Part shown: in pieces, positions 61,852 to 64,000 of the stretch
Layout: each line of letters begins with the position of its first letter
Position numbering within the stretch: position 1 is the first letter of the stretch
DNA from: Anaerocolumna aminovalerica
GTDB taxonomy: Bacteria > Bacillota > Clostridia > Lachnospirales > Lachnospiraceae
Direction of reading: 5' to 3'
Assembly (NCBI RefSeq): GCF_900115365.1
Contig: NZ_FOWD01000001.1
Coordinates: forward strand, 62,001-126,000
Length of the DNA stretch: 64,000 bases
Notes under the pieces: model-generated
The model's input: only the letters and a program-made list of their open reading frames with translations
Database searches by the model: none
Told to the model about the DNA's origin: nothing
Program-made: the position numbers and the translations under genes

Positions 61852-64000
61852 ATGGCAAAATCAGCAGATATTTATTATAAAATACATCCATGGAAGATTA
61901 TAGAAGAAGGCTTTCGCAAAGAGTACGCCATGGTGTCCGAATCCGTATTTTCGTTGGGAAATGAATATATGGGAACCAGAGGAAACTTTGAAGAAGGGTA
62001 TTCAGGTGACAGCCTTACGGGAAATTATTTTAACGGAATTTACGAAGCCGCAGATTTAGAAAAATCCTCTTATAAAGGAATGATAGATAAAACCGAATTC
62101 ATTGTTAATTCAGCAAATTGGCTATATACCAGAATCCAGGCAGATAATGAGATTGTTGATTTATACACCTGTAAATTTAAAGATTATGTAAGAATACTGG
62201 ATTTAAAAAAAGGTATCCTGACCAGATCTTATATATGGGTCTTAGAAAATGGAAAAGAAATAAAACTTGAGTTTGAACGGTTTTTATCCATGAAGGATGC
62301 GGAAATAGCCGCCCAAAAAATCACATTAACACCTCTTAATTTTTCGGGTGATATTATTCTTTATTCCGGTATTGACTTTGGGCTGATACATCACATGACC
62401 GGTAAGAATATGTGGAATATTGCAGGTTCTACAGCAGATAATGACAGTATCAGTATGCTTGGGGATACCATATCCACAGACCAGTCGGTTCTTGTAAGCT
62501 GTCGGTTTCAGGTAGATTGCAGGGAATGGTCTGACATTGAAGAAGAGAAAAAACTGGTAAGAAGATTTGTACTTTCCGGAGAACAAGGCAAGTCCATAGA
62601 GTTTATTAAAATCATAAGGAATCTTACCAGAAAAGATATAAAGGAAGAAGAGAAAGAGAATTTTAAAACGAAATGGGGAAAAAACCAAGAAGTTTTACAT
62701 TCTTTATCTTACCAGAAATTAAGGGAAGATACGATTAACTGGTGGAAGAGAACCTGGCAGGATTCTGATATCGTAATAGAAGGGGATGGATTAAATCAGC
62801 AGGGCATTCGGTTTTGTATCTTTCAGATGCATCAGACCTATCACGGCGCGGATAAAGGAACCATTATTGGTGCCAAAGGGTTGACCGGTGAAGCATACAG
62901 TGGAAATACCTTTTGGGATACAGAGGCTTATTGCCTGCCCTTTTATATATTTAATAATACAGAGGCTGCAAGGCATCTTCTGGAGTTTCGTTATCTGACA
63001 CTTGAGGAAGCTATGGAAAGAGCAAAAACCTTGGATTGCAAAGGTGCTTTTTATCCTATTGCTACTATTACGGGAAGAGAGTGCTGTTCCTTATGGCAGC
63101 ATGCAAGCCTCCAGCTTCAGGCTTCCACAGCCGTTGCATATGGTTTCTGGCATTATGAGAATATTACGGAAGATGAAGAATTTATATTTGAAAATGGGCT
63201 TTCTATTCTGATTGAAGTCAGCAGGATGCTTGCTTCCAGAGGTGATTGGAATAAAGATAGGACCCGTTATGGATTTTACGGGGTCATGGGACCGGATGAA
63301 TTTCAGATGATGGTAAACAATAATTGCTATACCAATTATCTAGGTAAGAAAACAATAGAATATACTCTTTCTGTTTTAAAGCGGTATTCCAATAAAAATC
63401 CAGATGGATATGAGAAAATTATTAAGAAACACTGCCTTTTAGCAGAGGAAATAGAGGAATTTCATAATATAGCAAAACATATGTATATTCCTTATCAGGA
63501 AGAAACAGGTATCTTTGAACAGCATGAAGGGTATTTTAATCTTCCCCATGTGGATATTGATAAAATACCTATAGAAGAATTTCCTTTGTATCATCATTGG
63601 ACCTATGACAGGATATACCGAAATGACATGTTAAAACAGCCGGACGTTCTTATGATGATGTTGTTGTATAACAGTGATTTTACAAAAGAGCAGTTAAAAA
63701 GCAATTATGAGTATTATGAACCCAGATGTATCCATGAAAGTTCACTTTCACCTTCCGTACACTCCATTCTTGCTTCTCAGCTACAAAAAGAGGAAGAAGC
63801 ATATAAATTTTTTGGATTTGCAACAAGAATGGATCTTGACAATTATAATCGGAATACAGGAGAAGGATTGCATACCACCTCCATTGCCGCAGCTTGGATG
63901 AATATTGTTTATGGTTTCGGAGGAATGAGGTCGGATGGAAAACTGCTTTCCTTTGCTCCATCCCTGCCTAAAGAGTGGGAAGGATATGCTTTCAAAATAC
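61852..64000 (+). CDS. glycoside hydrolase family 65 phosphorylase (kojibiose/maltose/trehalose type), 3' end outside window
   Basis: The frame from ATG 61852 (AAAGGGG before it) stays open to the window end: 716 codons of an expected 750-780. It is a GH65 inverting disaccharide phosphorylase that splits an alpha-glucoside with phosphate to glucose plus beta-glucose 1-phosphate. The N-terminal beta-sandwich opens WKIIEEGFRKEY...ESVFSLGNEYMGTRGNFEE. The (alpha/alpha)6 barrel has FWDTEAYCLPF (residues 354-364) and GPDE483FQMMVNNNCYTNY, where Glu483 fits the position of the general acid of maltose phosphorylases, and later HESSLSPSVHS. It is cytoplasmic. Which linkage it cuts cannot be read. Confidence 0.9.
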   Translation, partial: MAKSADIYYKIHPWKIIEEGFRKEYAMVSESVFSLGNEYMGTRGNFEEGYSGDSLTGNYFNGIYEAADLEKSSYKGMIDKTEFIVNSANWLYTRIQADNEIVDLYTCKFKDYVRILDLKKGILTRSYIWVLENGKEIKLEFERFLSMKDAEIAAQKITLTPLNFSGDIILYSGIDFGLIHHMTGKNMWNIAGSTADNDSISMLGDTISTDQSVLVSCRFQVDCREWSDIEEEKKLVRRFVLSGEQGKSIEFIKIIRNLTRKDIKEEEKENFKTKWGKNQEVLHSLSYQKLREDTINWWKRTWQDSDIVIEGDGLNQQGIRFCIFQMHQTYHGADKGTIIGAKGLTGEAYSGNTFWDTEAYCLPFYIFNNTEAARHLLEFRYLTLEEAMERAKTLDCKGAFYPIATITGRECCSLWQHASLQLQASTAVAYGFWHYENITEDEEFIFENGLSILIEVSRMLASRGDWNKDRTRYGFYGVMGPDEFQMMVNNNCYTNYLGKKTIEYTLSVLKRYSNKNPDGYEKIIKKHCLLAEEIEEFHNIAKHMYIPYQEETGIFEQHEGYFNLPHVDIDKIPIEEFPLYHHWTYDRIYRNDMLKQPDVLMMMLLYNSDFTKEQLKSNYEYYEPRCIHESSLSPSVHSILASQLQKEEEAYKFFGFATRMDLDNYNRNTGEGLHTTSIAAAWMNIVYGFGGMRSDGKLLSFAPSLPKEWEGYAFKI

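Noticed and set aside
62326-62688. Minus-strand 120-codon frame
   Set aside because: It is wholly within the GH65 gene, whose plus-strand frame shows all family motifs through this stretch.
1-64000. CRISPR arrays, prophage, insertion sequences, tRNA or rRNA genes
   Set aside because: I looked for regularly spaced repeats, transposase or integrase-like frames and tRNA-like intergenic sequence and found none.

Overview
The window comes from an AT-rich, endospore-forming, anaerobic Firmicute, most likely a Lachnospiraceae-type Clostridium. This placement is inferred from several things: spore-germination receptor genes, a lactate dehydrogenase/Etf module, scpAB next to a site-2-protease-like gene, many BMP-type and carbohydrate ABC transporters, consistent GGAGG-type ribosome binding sites, and frequent TTG/GTG starts. 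Nearly all genes lie on the + strand. I see no tRNA, rRNA, CRISPR array, insertion sequence or prophage.

Layout. 0-4.6 kb: the end of a nucleoside-type ABC transporter operon, a secreted RCC1-repeat protein, an adenosine/SAH/MTA-deaminase-type amidohydrolase and a membrane-anchored Big2-like protein. 4.6-9.1 kb: a D,D-carboxypeptidase, a three-hairpin intergenic element, a membrane metallophosphoesterase, and a catalytically degenerate site-2-protease homologue coupled to scpA and scpB. 9.3-17.3 kb: a glycan-utilisation operon made of a sugar ABC importer, a GH3 glycosidase and a YesM/YesN-type two-component system, closed by a strong terminator. 17.6-21.5 kb: a spore germinant receptor in which GerAB and GerAC are fused into one ORF that keeps an internal lipobox. 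21.6-32.4 kb: housekeeping and accessory genes (CAT-like acetyltransferase, MscS channel, TldD/TldE-like pair, thymidine kinase, DegV, aldo/keto reductase, endonuclease III) and a 107-nt palindromic element.

32.4-43.7 kb is the most distinctive block. A LacI regulator has a clear promoter and a palindromic operator. It is followed by a decayed ribokinase relic, a BMP lipoprotein, a nucleoside ABC transporter (ATPase and two permeases), an inosine/uridine-type nucleoside hydrolase, an M20 amidohydrolase, a three-part ADP-ribosylglycohydrolase-fold enzyme and an MBL-fold hydrolase. The genes are tightly spaced, with overlaps at several junctions. It reads as an uptake and degradation pathway for a ribosylated compound, perhaps a modified or acylated nucleoside; the substrate is not known.

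44.2-57.3 kb: a 1447-residue 2-hydroxyacyl-CoA dehydratase activase-type protein, an ANT(6)-like nucleotidyltransferase, a second D,D-carboxypeptidase, a FetAB-type exporter, and a GntR/FadR-family regulator beside an electron-confurcating lactate dehydrogenase set (EtfB, EtfA with an FeS domain, FAD-dependent dehydrogenase). That set has a consensus promoter and two phased TGGTA-N-TACCA operators. 57.5-64 kb: a minus-strand lipoprotein, then a LacI-type-operator-controlled disaccharide ABC importer followed by a GH65 phosphorylase that runs off the window end.
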